From: Muriicola soli
Lineage (GTDB): Bacteria; Bacteroidota; Bacteroidia; Flavobacteriales; Flavobacteriaceae
Assembly: GCF_004139715.1 (NCBI RefSeq)
Contig: NZ_CP035544.1
Location: forward strand, 2,545,501-2,609,500
DNA: 64,000 nucleotides
Direction: 5' to 3'
Of this stretch, positions 53,222-63,809 are shown piece by piece. The notes beneath the pieces were generated by a model. The model was not told the DNA's origin. It worked only from the letters and a program-made list of their open reading frames with translations, and did not search any database. A program made the position numbers and the translations under genes. Position 1 is the first letter of the stretch. The number at the start of each line of letters is the position of its first letter.

Positions 53222-54492
53222 TTATAAATCCAGATCCAGTGCTTCGGTCAAAGCCCGATATACTTTATCTAGCTGGGTGTCGCTGATTACGTAGGGGGGC
53301 AAAATATAAATAGTCTTCCCCAGGGGGCGTAAAAACACTCCGTTCTCCATGAAATGGTTATAGAGACGGTCTCTTAAGGTCCCGTATCTTGACATTTCTA
53401 TCTTAAGGTCAAGGGCGAATATTACACCTATCTGCCGGGTTTCTGATACTTTCGGATGGTCTTTAACAGTCTCATTAAATTGCTGATGCCTGTTAGTGAT
53501 CCGACTGATATTCCCCTGCATTTCATCAGTCTGCAATAGGTTTAGAGCCGATAGTGCAGCGGTGCAAGCCAAAGGATTGGCCGTATACGTATGCCCGTGA
53601 AAGAACCCTTGGCAATCTCATCGTCATAAAATGCGTCGTAAATTTCTTTTGAGCAACTCGTAATAGCCATAGGAAGCAATCCTGCCGTTAATGCTTTGGA
53701 AAGGCAGATAATATCAGGCTTTATGCTCAGCTGATCTGATGCAAAATAACTCCCTGTCTTACCAAATCCAGTCATCACCTCATCGGCAATGGTGATCACC
53801 TTGTGCGACTTTAAAACATCTAAAATCCGGTTGAGGTGTTCGGGCTTGTGCATCTTCATGGCTGCAGCGCCCTGCACCAGGGGCTCGTAGACAAAACCTG
53901 CGATATCCTCTTTTTCGAGTCGTTTTTTAAGTCCAGACAGGATCTTATCAATATTATCCTCGGTAGGGACCTCAATCCGCTCTACCTGTATAAAATGATC
54001 TTCAAAAGGACCGTTGTATGATGATAGTCCGGATACTGACATAGCCCCAAAAGTGTCTCCGTGAAAACCTTCCTCAAAGGCAAGCATGACGTTTCGCCTA
54101 TGACCCTTGTTATGAAAGTACTGCAGGGCCATTTTAATTCCGATTTCCACTGCCGTTGAACCATTGTCAGAAAAGAAAAGTTTTTCCTGGTTCGAGGGGA
54201 GTATCTCCATTAAGGCCTCAGAAAGTGCAATCGCCGGTTCGTGGGTTAAGCCACTGAATATCACCTGATCCAATTCACTCATTTGCTTAGCTACAGGGCC
54301 GGTAATATCAGGGTTACAATGCCCGTACATGGCCGTATACCATGAGGCTATAGCATCGATGTATTCTCTTCCTTCTTCATCAATGAGCACTGCTCCTCTT
54401 GCCTTTGTGATCCCAAGCATTCCCTTGTGGGTTTTATGCTGAGTTAAAGGATGCCAGAGGTGCCTTTTATCTCTCTCCGTAAGTTTCTCCAA
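53222..54492 (-). CDS. bioA: Adenosylmethionine--8-amino-7-oxononanoate aminotransferase (one frameshift)
   Basis: The N-terminal part runs from a TTG start at 54492 (LTERDKRHLWHPLTQHK) to DDEIAKG, after which the frame must change near 53600-53608 (CCC/GGG run) to read FFHGHTYTANPLACTAALSAL. One extra base restores a 423-residue enzyme. The PLP Lys lies in CLSKALTAGLLPMA (about 270), and ASWYTAMYGHCNPD and EEGFHGDTFGAMSV are typical of BioA. It transfers an amino group from S-adenosylmethionine to make diaminopelargonate. It precedes the ketoacyl synthase and bioB on the minus strand. The break is probably a sequencing error. Confidence 0.93.
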
Positions 54493-54554
54493 GGTTTAAA
54501 TTTTTGGGCAACGTCTAATTATCTATCTTGCATTGAGGGAAGATCCCCAGAACT

Positions 54555-56044
54555 ATGCCGCACAAAGTTATAACATCTCTTATTCCTGAGTACGAAAAAT
54601 TAAAAAATGGGAAAGTATTTCTGGGATTAACTCTTATCTCCATCCTTATTAGGCTTCCCTTCTTTTTTCGGGATTATGTTGATCGCGATGAAAGCACTTT
54701 TATTTTGATGGCGCAGTCCTGGGTTGACGGACACCTGCCCTACACCCAATTATGGGATCTTAAACCCCCGTTGGTTTTCCTGTTTTTTGCAGCCATTATT
54801 TACATTTTTGGCAAAAGTTTTATTGCGATCAGATTATTTGGGGCACTGGCCGTGGCAGGAATCGCCTTCTTTACTTTTAAAATCGGGAAAGAAGCACACT
54901 CTCCCCGAACAGCTTTTTGGTCGGCCATTGGATGTGTATATCTGCTGAGCCTTTTCGGGAGCGTGCAGGGGGTGATGTCTGAGCACCTTAGTATGCTTTT
55001 TTTTATTCCCGGCCTCTATCTCCTGATTAAATTCAAGAAGTTCAGATATTATCTTCTCGCGGGGATTCTCATGGGTATTTCCCTGATGATGAAACTCAAT
55101 CTGGCTTATGGAGTTATGGGCATTGGTATATTTATCCTTACCGATGCCATTCTAAAAAAACGAATTCGCCCGGGGATCTATAAATTATGTCTATTAGCTG
55201 GCGGAATACTCCTTGTGATGGCTGCGACCTGCCTTCCATATGCCATTGCCGGAATTTCTGAAGTCTGGATTGATTCGGTGATCCTTGCACCACTGGCCTA
55301 TTCCAGTGATCAACAGAATTCTGTGTTGAATGTGTTGCCGCTGTGTGGCATCCTTTTCCTGCTCGGTTTTTTAAGTTGGAAAAAGCGGTGGATCGACTTT
55401 AAAAACAGGGAAATTCAGTTACTAATGATCGTAACCCTAGGCATTGTCTTTTCCTTTATTAAAATAGGCAGGGTAAACGGGCATTACCTGATGCAGTTAT
55501 ATCCTATGTTATTAATCCTGACGGGAATCGTACTTTGTAAGACAGTAAAAGGCAAGCCCAAATATTTTCCTTTGGTGCTGGTACTGACTTTTCTATTGCC
55601 TGTTGAATCCTATCTAGAATACCATAATGTCTTGAAAAATAAAATAGCTTACGGCACATTTTACAATGGGGAAGGTTTTACGGTTCCTAGCTTTATCAAA
55701 AAGAATAAGCTCAATCAAGACGAGGTACTTTTTTTTGAATACCATATCGGATATTGGCTACTAAATGCCAATCCCCCTCCAAAGCGGCAACACATCCCAG
55801 TAATATTTGCAGACCGGCACTTTACCCCTATTTTGACAATCCAAGAAAGAGTGCAATTTCAGAATTGACTTACCTCCTAGACACTCTGCAGCCTAAGACG
55901 GTGATTACTCGAAAAGAGAAAAGTGTATTTGATAAGGAGTACGAAGCAGAAGACCAATACGTAAGGAAATATCTGTCTAAATATTATCAACTGGAAGGAA
56001 CTTCCGGGAGGGCTGAAATTTTTTCCCGCCTAAATGCTCCTTAA
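54555..56044 (+). CDS. Family 39 glycosyltransferase, ArnT/PMT-like membrane protein (one frameshift)
   Basis: The long frame ends in a false C-terminus after NANPPPKR; adding a C to the C5 run 55773-55777 gives NANPP then SKAATHPSNICRPALYPYF, and a 496-residue protein ending at 56044. The N-terminal half has the GT39 pattern: RLPFFFRDYVDRDESTFILMAQ, with the acidic pair of the first loop, and LWDLKPPLVFLFFA, and about ten transmembrane segments up to residue 350. It would use a polyprenyl-phosphate sugar donor. It is on the plus strand inside the biotin locus and splits it. Its 3' end overlaps bioD by 15 bases. Confidence 0.85.
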
Positions 56045-56647
56045 GCGATCCCTGAATTCACTGGCATACTTTTGAACCACTTTTTTATCAAATTTTTCTT
56101 CCTCTGAAATTCGCCCGATAAATGTTACCCCTGTTTTAGAAAGAATGATCTTTTCCGTGGTCGGATGTTCCTCTCCGCTGAATATGACAGATACCTCAAG
56201 TCCCCGGGCTTTTAATGTTTCAATAGTGAGCAAGGAATGATTGATGCTTCCTAAGTAATGCCGGGAAACGACAATCACCTTGTATTCAGGTTTAATGAGG
56301 TCGAGAATAGTTTCGGAGGCATTTATAGGAACAAGGATACCCCCGGCTCCTTCGATCACCAGGTGATTTTCAGTCTGAGGTTCTGAAATCCAGTCCTTCC
56401 TAATTTGAATACCATCAATATCAGCAGCGGCATGCGGACTCATGGGACTGCTAAGGGCATAACTGTTTTTGTGAATAACGGTTCTCTTATTGCTAATCAG
56501 CTCTCTTATTTTATCGCTATCAGAATACTCCAGATCTCCTGCCTGTATCGGCTTCCAATAATCAGATTCCAGGGCTTCAACGATAATCGCAGAAGCCATG
56601 GTCTTTCCAACTTCGGTTGAAATTCCTGTTACAAAAATTCTTTTCAC
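56030..56647 (-). CDS. bioD: Dethiobiotin synthetase
   Basis: A 205-residue ATP-dependent carboxylase that closes the ureido ring of dethiobiotin. The P-loop GISTEVGKTMAS lies at residues 8-19, the substrate Lys region is WKPIQAGDLE (about 32-41), and NHLVIEGAGGILVPIN is present. It starts 3 bases after the DUF2007 gene in the bioF-DUF2007-bioD unit. Confidence 0.95.
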   Translation of the reverse strand: MKRIFVTGISTEVGKTMASAIIVEALESDYWKPIQAGDLEYSDSDKIRELISNKRTVIHKNSYALSSPMSPHAAADIDGIQIRKDWISEPQTENHLVIEGAGGILVPINASETILDLIKPEYKVIVVSRHYLGSINHSLLTIETLKARGLEVSVIFSGEEHPTTEKIILSKTGVTFIGRISEEEKFDKKVVQKYASEFRDRLRSI

Positions 56648-56650
56648 TCT

Positions 56651-57055
56651 TTACTGGGGTTGGGTGATCATACCGCAGGCAAGGCACTTGTATTTTCTCT
56701 TTTCAAAGAAAGGAAAGAGTTTGTTGAGATATCCTTTTCTGGTGTAGTAGACCTCAGATCGACTGGCTTTGCAATTCGGACAAACGATGGGGTCGCCGTT
56801 ATCGTCCTGAGCATATCGTCTGTATTCGTCATAGATCTTTAAAGCCTTATCCTTATCCCTGGTATACACCTGAAGTTTTACGCCACCGATGGCCTGACTA
56901 ACCAAGGGATCGGTGTTGAGGAAGTTTTCGTCCTTTAGATAAACATAAATTCCTTCGGATTCCAAGCGACCTTTGATTACCTGCACGTCTGCAGGAAATT
57001 CAAATGCCCCCAGGGTGTAGAATTTTTCAGGAGTGGATTTTTTCTTCGATTGCAT
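56651..57055 (-). CDS. DUF2007 protein with a C-terminal zinc ribbon
   Basis: A 134-residue soluble protein. Residues about 10-80 match DUF2007 (FYTLGAFEFPADVQVIKGRLESEGIYVYLKDEN, VKLQVYTRDKDKALKIYDEY), a fold named after putative signal-transducing proteins. Residues 93-130 have CPNC and CLACG, a four-Cys zinc-ribbon pattern. It overlaps bioF by 29 bases and ends 3 bases before bioD, so it belongs to the biotin message. Its function is unknown; a regulatory or assembly role is a guess. Confidence 0.8.
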   Translation of the reverse strand: MQSKKKSTPEKFYTLGAFEFPADVQVIKGRLESEGIYVYLKDENFLNTDPLVSQAIGGVKLQVYTRDKDKALKIYDEYRRYAQDDNGDPIVCPNCKASRSEVYYTRKGYLNKLFPFFEKRKYKCLACGMITQPQ

Positions 57056-58202
57056 AAGCCAATATACTTAATACTTCTTTTATTTCGTCCTCAGTATTGA
57101 AACTATGCAAACAAATCCTGATCCTCTCTTTTCCCACGGGTACTGTAGGAGCTAAAATAGGTCTGAGATCATATCCTTTTTGGATCAAAGTTTGCGCCAC
57201 TTTTTTAACTCGATTATTCCCCGGGATTATGCAGGAATGAATCGCAGAATTACTCTTGATAAACAATTCACCCAATTCTCTCTTTTCAGTCTCACCTTGG
57301 AATAGAGCAATATTAGACCGTAATTTCGATTTTCTTCGTTGTATGTCTTCGGAGTCCAATTTCTGGTAAATACAGAGAATTGAAGCCACCGTCATTGGAG
57401 GAAGGGCTGTAGTGTAGATAAAGCTCCTGGCATAATTAAGCAGATAATTTTTAAGATCATTGCTTCCGAGGATTGCGGCGCCCTGAACTCCAATTGCCTT
57501 TCCAAAAGTGACTATCCTGGCAAAAACGCATTGAGGCAGGTATTCACTCCCTTTTAAGTCGGACAGTGTTTTATCTATACCCCTTATGGCATGAGCCTCG
57601 TCCAGAATCAGTTTGCACTGAAATTCACCACATAGCGACAAAAGCGTTTTAAGCTCGGGTTGGACTCCATCCATGGAAAAGACAGCTTCTGTAACGATAT
57701 AGCACTGAGCATCCTGAGTAATATTCTCCCTTTCTCTTTGAAGAATATCCCGGAGCTCATTAAGATCGTTATGTGTAAATTTTATGCTCCTGGCTAAACC
57801 CATTCGAATACCATCGCGCATACTGGCATGGATATATTCATCGAATAGAATGAGATCTCCCCTTTGGGGAACCGATGAAAATAAACCCAGATTTGCGTCG
57901 TAACCCGAATTAAAGATCAATGCTGCTTCTTCGCCGTAATACTCAGCGAGGTAATTTTCAGTGTCCTCAAATAACTCATTGTTACCAGAAAGAAGCCTCG
58001 ATCCCGTGGATCCGTTCCCCATCTCACCTCTTGCTTCAAGCAGATCAATAGCAGCTCTGAATGTCTCATTGTCCTTTGCTAAACCCAGATAGTCATTAGA
58101 AACAAAATCTACACTTCCCCTGGTTGTGCTCAGACTCCTAATAATGTCGTCATCCAGCCGTTGCTGTAATTTCTGCTTTAATTTTTTGGGCAAATTGGCC
58201 AT
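57027..58202 (-). CDS. bioF: 8-amino-7-oxononanoate synthase
   Basis: A 391-residue PLP enzyme that condenses pimeloyl-thioester with alanine. Typical stretches are FVSNDYLGLAKD, GNGSTGSRLLSGNNELFE, LILDEAHAIRGID and VTFGKAIGVQGAAILG, the last with the PLP Lys near residue 239. It is the first gene of bioF-DUF2007-bioD. A TACCTTTG element lies 4 bases before the ATG, implying an almost leaderless message. Confidence 0.95.
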   Translation of the reverse strand: MANLPKKLKQKLQQRLDDDIIRSLSTTRGSVDFVSNDYLGLAKDNETFRAAIDLLEARGEMGNGSTGSRLLSGNNELFEDTENYLAEYYGEEAALIFNSGYDANLGLFSSVPQRGDLILFDEYIHASMRDGIRMGLARSIKFTHNDLNELRDILQRERENITQDAQCYIVTEAVFSMDGVQPELKTLLSLCGEFQCKLILDEAHAIRGIDKTLSDLKGSEYLPQCVFARIVTFGKAIGVQGAAILGSNDLKNYLLNYARSFIYTTALPPMTVASILCIYQKLDSEDIQRRKSKLRSNIALFQGETEKRELGELFIKSNSAIHSCIIPGNNRVKKVAQTLIQKGYDLRPILAPTVPVGKERIRICLHSFNTEDEIKEVLSILAYAIEEKIHS

Positions 58203-58206
58203 ATCA

Positions 58207-58214
58207 CAAAGGTA
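58207..58214 (-). promoter_or_regulatory. -7 element (TACCTTTG) immediately before bioF
   Basis: A TAnnTTTG match on the minus strand ends 4 bases before the bioF ATG, so transcription would start at or next to the start codon. The 74-base region is shared with the divergent GNAT gene. Confidence 0.45.
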
Positions 58215-58276
58215 GTACTTAGTTGAATAAGTGTTATCTTAATAAGCGTATCCAACTTTTTAAATTGAGTAGTACA

Positions 58277-58804
58277 ATGTCGGTGAATTACGGTGTGGCT
58301 TTTTCAGATAAGGACCTGCAAGACATTCTGGAATTGCAAGAGCAAAATTTGCCTGCGAACCTATCGGAGGAGGCTATGAGACGTGATGGTTTTTTAACCG
58401 TGAAACACAATTTCGAGCTGTTAAAGAAGATGAATGATGTTTGTCCGCATATTGTCGCCAGCAACGGAGATCGTGTTATCGGTTATGCCCTTTGCATGCA
58501 TCCCGATTTTAAGTCCGAAATACCTGTTTTATTCTCAATGTTTAAGGAAATAGAAGCGCAATCCGGCATTGATTCCTTTATGGTTATGGGACAAATTTGT
58601 GTCGATAAGGAATATCGAGGAAAAGGGGTTTTCAGGGGTTTATACCTGAAGATGAAGGAGGAGACAAGCTCATATTGTGATTTAATAATCACAGAAGTTG
58701 ACGGCCGGAATACCCGTTCTCTGAAGGCCCACCTTGCTGTCGGATTCAGGGTGATAAAAAAATACCAATCCGATGGAAGGGATTGGTATCTTATAGTTTT
58801 ATAA
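58277..58804 (+). CDS. GNAT family N-acetyltransferase
   Basis: The start is ATG 58277 (MSVNYGVAFSDKDLQDILELQEQNLP); the TTG at 58223 adds an unlikely basic leader. The 175-residue product has the acetyl-CoA-binding motif MGQICVDKEYRGKGVFRGLY (about 98-117) and ends with a typical GNAT strand. The substrate is unknown. The last codons (58762-58789) also encode the terminator of the opposing atpDC genes. It is divergent from bioF. Confidence 0.85.
   Translation: MSVNYGVAFSDKDLQDILELQEQNLPANLSEEAMRRDGFLTVKHNFELLKKMNDVCPHIVASNGDRVIGYALCMHPDFKSEIPVLFSMFKEIEAQSGIDSFMVMGQICVDKEYRGKGVFRGLYLKMKEETSSYCDLIITEVDGRNTRSLKAHLAVGFRVIKKYQSDGRDWYLIVL
58762..58789 (-). terminator. Terminator of atpDC inside the GNAT coding region
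   Basis: A 10-bp perfect stem (ATACCAATCC with GGATTGGTAT) with an 8-base loop is followed by a T7 run on the minus strand, about 24 bases after the atpC stop. It lies wholly within the 3' end of the plus-strand GNAT gene. Confidence 0.85.
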
Positions 58805-58812
58805 ATATGTGA

Positions 58813-59091
58813 TTAATCAACCAGAACGATCACTTTATTATCATTCATTTCCATAGTCCCACTACTGATAGGCAAAATCATTTTCCCTTCGGGATTTTTG
58901 GAGAATTTAGCCTGATGCTCCTCCGAAATACTGATTTCACCTCCAATTTTAACCTGTCCTTCCTGCAAAAGAGAAACTATGGGGGCGTGATTATCCAGTA
59001 CCTGAAATTCTCCATTCAATCCGGGAACGGTAACAGAATTAACCTCTCCTTCAAACAAAGTGGCTTCCGGTGATACGATTTCTAAATGCAT
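58813..59091 (-). CDS. atpC: ATP synthase F1 subunit epsilon
   Basis: A 92-residue protein matching the N-terminal beta-sandwich of epsilon (MHLEIVSPEATLFEGEVNSVTVPGLNGEFQVLDNHAP-type sequence). It lacks the C-terminal helical arm found in longer epsilon subunits, so regulation by arm insertion is not expected. It follows atpD by 44 bases, and no other ATP synthase gene is nearby, as is common in flavobacteria. Confidence 0.95.
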   Translation of the reverse strand: MHLEIVSPEATLFEGEVNSVTVPGLNGEFQVLDNHAPIVSLLQEGQVKIGGEISISEEHQAKFSKNPEGKMILPISSGTMEMNDNKVIVLVD

Positions 59092-59135
59092 CTTTTAACT
59101 TTATTAGGCTCTTTCTAAGTAGTGAAATGATCTGA

Positions 59136-60647
<1,512 letters not shown>

Positions 60648-60720
60648 TCAAATTTTTTATTCAATTAGAGGAAATCAAAAAGGCCATCTCAAAGGTGTAA
60701 TGGCGTCTTTTTTCCGGCTG

Positions 60721-60728
60721 CAAAGATA
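60721..60728 (-). promoter_or_regulatory. -7 element (TATCTTTG) of atpDC
   Basis: A perfect TAnnTTTG match on the minus strand in the 184-base region between atpD and the TonB receptor. The -33 box is weak. Confidence 0.55.
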
Positions 60729-60781
60729 TGTTATTCGATTCGTAAATTGAAACTTCGAGAATTTTTTTTTAGTAACAAAAA

Positions 60782-60804
60782 AAGGCAGCCAAATTGGCTG
60801 CCTT
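60782..60804 (-). terminator. Intrinsic terminator of the second TonB receptor gene
   Basis: A 9-bp stem (AAGGCAGCC with GGCTGCCTT, loop AAATT) is followed on the minus strand by a T7 run, 25 bases past the receptor stop. Confidence 0.9.
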
Positions 60805-60828
60805 CTTCAAAAATTTATGAGTTGGTCC

Positions 60829-63582
60829 TTACGGATTAATTGTCCAGGAAACGTAATAGATTGCTCCTATAAAGCCAGAGCCAAACGCTTGAAAGTATTC
60901 TTGATTTAAAATATTAGATCCACCCAACTTAAATATTGAATCTATACTGGGTACGGAATAGTTAACCTGTGCATCTAAAACATTAAAAGAGGGTACGTCA
61001 CCATCAGCAAAAGAGGCTTCCCAAAAGAAAGCGTCACTCCAGCGATAATTTAACCCAAATCCTAAGTTTGGCAAAATTTCCGTATTTCCAAATGAAGCTT
61101 TGAATTTGTGTTCCGGTGTATTAAAATTGGTCCTTATACCTCTATCCCTTAATCCTTCCGCGTCTTCAAGAAAAGTATATGTATAGTTTACTCCTAAATC
61201 AAAATTGCCTAAGACTTTCGTGTTAACACCGATATTACCTCCATAAGAAGTGATTTCTTCCGGAGAATTTGTATAGGTCTGATACGGCTCAACATCATCA
61301 TTTTGCAAAGCTAGCAGAGATAAACTATTGTCCCCCACTTCACCGTAAAGTGGCACTAATACCGTTGTATTCGAAATAAAATTGGAATACTCGTTGTAAT
61401 ACGCGCTCATATCTACAGTAAACTTGCCTAATTGTGCTCGGTAACCCAGTTCAAAAGTTGTGATTTCTTCCGGTTGAACTAAATTAACATCGGCCGCCTC
61501 GATGACCCCGTTTTGCAGTGAACTTACCGAAAATGAATTTTCGTAAGCTGCACGCCCAACTACCTGGGCCGAGGTTTGACCAGTTATTGTTTGGCCTTGC
61601 GGACTTAAATTAAAAGTTCTTATATCTCTGTCCAGGTTATCAGGCGCGGATCCAACCAATATTGCAAGACCAGCATCTAATCCAATAAATAAGTCTTGTG
61701 TGGTCGGGTTTCTAAAACCTTGCTGAACCGAAGCCCTTACATTGTGATTTCGATTTTCGCCCAATGTAACCGAAACCCCGGCTCTGGGTGAGAAAAACCC
61801 GTCAAAGAATTCGTTTTTGTCATATCTTCCCGATAGGGTTAACTTTAATCGTTCATCAGCGATTTTCTTTTGCAGCTGCACGTAGCCTCCGTATTCCTGA
61901 TAGCTAATCGGACCATCAATGTCAGTAAAAATAGTTCCCTGGGAATTCAATTCATATTCTCTCCAGGATCCACCTACTTGTATGTCTGCCCAGTCATTGA
62001 TCAAATGAGCAAGATTATAATTACCGTTGATGTGGCGAAATTTCGTTTGATCTATAAACTTGGCTCCGGTAGTTAAATCCCCATCCGCAATAACCGAATT
62101 GAATGCGCGTTGAAATTCGGGTGTTCCCGGTATAAAACGACCTGTATCTGCTGCTGCTCTTGCAGCGGCCTCAGCTTGTTCATCAGTGGCCGGAACACCA
62201 GTTCCTACGCCTAACTTGGCTCCAATGTAAGTGTTTAAATAGTCCGCCCCCCATTGATTGTCAGACTTCCACCTTCTATTGACATTGATAGATGCAAAAC
62301 GAGTATCATAGGCATTCCCGGAATTCTCAGAAACAATGTAACCTCTTATAAAGAAATTGTCATTCTTCAGTTCAAGTTTGTGTTGCTGCATAGTAAAACC
62401 ATCAACCGCATATCTGCTAGCCCCTTGATAGATAGTTGTCCCCCGACCAATACGGCCATTATATATCAATTCCAAATCATCTCCGAATGGGCGATAATGT
62501 ACAGCAAAATCTGTTTTTAAACTTTCTGCATCATAATTTGCGACGGCACTTTCATCGTACCCCGTCCTGGTAAAAGAATGTGAACCTAGTGTACCAGAAG
62601 GTAGTCCCGCCAAAACATCTAAATTCCGGGTAATTACAGCGTCATCGCCATATACATTTAATCCATCATATGTTGGGTTAGATCTATCGCCTCCAGGGTT
62701 GTTCAAATCAAATCTACTGTTAGCATGCCAATCCTCTCCTTTTAAAAAGGAGAAATTTGCTTTTACCGCTAATTTATCGCTAAAGGCATGGGCTGCTCTA
62801 ATACCAAAGTCATAATAGTTATTGTCGCCGGCTGCTTCCTGTGAAGTGATTCCTGTTTTAAAATAGGAGCTAATCCCCTGAAAATCGAACGGACTCTTAC
62901 TTCTCATAAAAAGGATCCCGTTAAAGGCGCCTGCCCCATACAAAGCGGAGGAAGCTCCTGGTAAGATCTCAACACTCTGTACATCCAATTCAGACATCCC
63001 CACCAGGTTCCCCAATACAAAGTTTAGTCCTGGTGCTGTATTGTCCATCCCATCTACCAATTGGAGAAAACGGACGTTGGCGAAAGTGGCGAAACCCCTG
63101 GTGTTTATTGATTGAAAGGTTAAACTGTTGGTGTTGATATCAACTCCTTTTAAATTCTGTAGCCCGCCATAAAATGACTCTGCTGTGGTATTTTTAATAT
63201 CTTTTAATCCAAATCTTTCTACAGAAACCGGGGATTCAAAAATTCGTTCCGGGGTTCTGGAGGCAGAAACTACAATCTCATCTAAAAGAGTTGATGATTC
63301 CTGAAGTACGATATTCAGAGTCTGGTTATTGGAAGTAACCTGAATAGTAACTTCGGTATAACCAATACTTGTAATCCTAAGTACAAAGGGAGGTGCCTGA
63401 TCCGTAGAGAGGCTGAAGTTACCGTCAAAATCTGCTACCGCACCCGTTGTGGTCCCAATGATGACGATATTGGCTCCCGGTATGGGTTCACCGCCATCGT
63501 CTTTAACGGTTCCCTGGATTGTGGTTTGTGCATTAATTCCATATCCTACTAACAGGAGGAAAAATAATAGTGCTGTTCTCAT
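60829..63582 (-). CDS. TonB-dependent receptor with an N-terminal carboxypeptidase-regulatory-like domain
   Basis: A 917-residue outer-membrane receptor. After a signal peptide (MRTALLFFLLLVGYGINAQ) comes a CarboxypepD_reg-like domain (about 20-100; TIQGTVKDDGGEPIPGANIVIIG, with GNFSLSTDQ), then a plug (about 115-230; LDEIVVSASRTPERIFESPVSV, GVDINTNSLTFQSINTRGF) and a long barrel. No SusD-like gene follows, so it is not a classic polysaccharide-uptake pair. The ligand is unknown. It is monocistronic with a strong terminator, between atpD and glmS on the same strand. Confidence 0.92.
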   Translation of the reverse strand: MRTALLFFLLLVGYGINAQTTIQGTVKDDGGEPIPGANIVIIGTTTGAVADFDGNFSLSTDQAPPFVLRITSIGYTEVTIQVTSNNQTLNIVLQESSTLLDEIVVSASRTPERIFESPVSVERFGLKDIKNTTAESFYGGLQNLKGVDINTNSLTFQSINTRGFATFANVRFLQLVDGMDNTAPGLNFVLGNLVGMSELDVQSVEILPGASSALYGAGAFNGILFMRSKSPFDFQGISSYFKTGITSQEAAGDNNYYDFGIRAAHAFSDKLAVKANFSFLKGEDWHANSRFDLNNPGGDRSNPTYDGLNVYGDDAVITRNLDVLAGLPSGTLGSHSFTRTGYDESAVANYDAESLKTDFAVHYRPFGDDLELIYNGRIGRGTTIYQGASRYAVDGFTMQQHKLELKNDNFFIRGYIVSENSGNAYDTRFASINVNRRWKSDNQWGADYLNTYIGAKLGVGTGVPATDEQAEAAARAAADTGRFIPGTPEFQRAFNSVIADGDLTTGAKFIDQTKFRHINGNYNLAHLINDWADIQVGGSWREYELNSQGTIFTDIDGPISYQEYGGYVQLQKKIADERLKLTLSGRYDKNEFFDGFFSPRAGVSVTLGENRNHNVRASVQQGFRNPTTQDLFIGLDAGLAILVGSAPDNLDRDIRTFNLSPQGQTITGQTSAQVVGRAAYENSFSVSSLQNGVIEAADVNLVQPEEITTFELGYRAQLGKFTVDMSAYYNEYSNFISNTTVLVPLYGEVGDNSLSLLALQNDDVEPYQTYTNSPEEITSYGGNIGVNTKVLGNFDLGVNYTYTFLEDAEGLRDRGIRTNFNTPEHKFKASFGNTEILPNLGFGLNYRWSDAFFWEASFADGDVPSFNVLDAQVNYSVPSIDSIFKLGGSNILNQEYFQAFGSGFIGAIYYVSWTINP

Positions 63583-63759
63583 TCGTCTTGGTCTTTGTTA
63601 TTGCGAGCAATTTAACGATTTTTTTACACCGTGGAATACTAATATCAAAAAAAGCTGCGGGAAGAATTGTTAATTTATAATTGTAGAGGGTAAAAGATTG
63701 TCAATACTTCAAGATTTATTTCGCTGAGAAAGAATGAAGTAAAACACAATATAAAAAAA

Positions 63760-63788
63760 TAGCAGCTCCATTTATCAGGAAGCTGCTA
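63760..63788 (-). terminator. Intrinsic terminator of glmS
   Basis: On the minus strand TAGCAGCTTCC pairs with GGAGCTGCTA with one bulged base, followed by a T7 run. It lies just past the glmS stop. Confidence 0.8.
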
Positions 63789-63809
63789 CATAAAAAAAAT
63801 ATTTTCGGA

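Noticed and set aside
60829-63582. SusC of a polysaccharide utilisation locus
   Set aside because: The receptor has a carboxypeptidase-regulatory-like domain, but no SusD-like or glycoside hydrolase gene is adjacent, and its plug wording fits other TonB receptors.
63583-63759. tRNA or small RNA upstream of the second TonB receptor
   Set aside because: The stretch is AT-rich without a cloverleaf or conserved T-loop; I see nothing definite in it.
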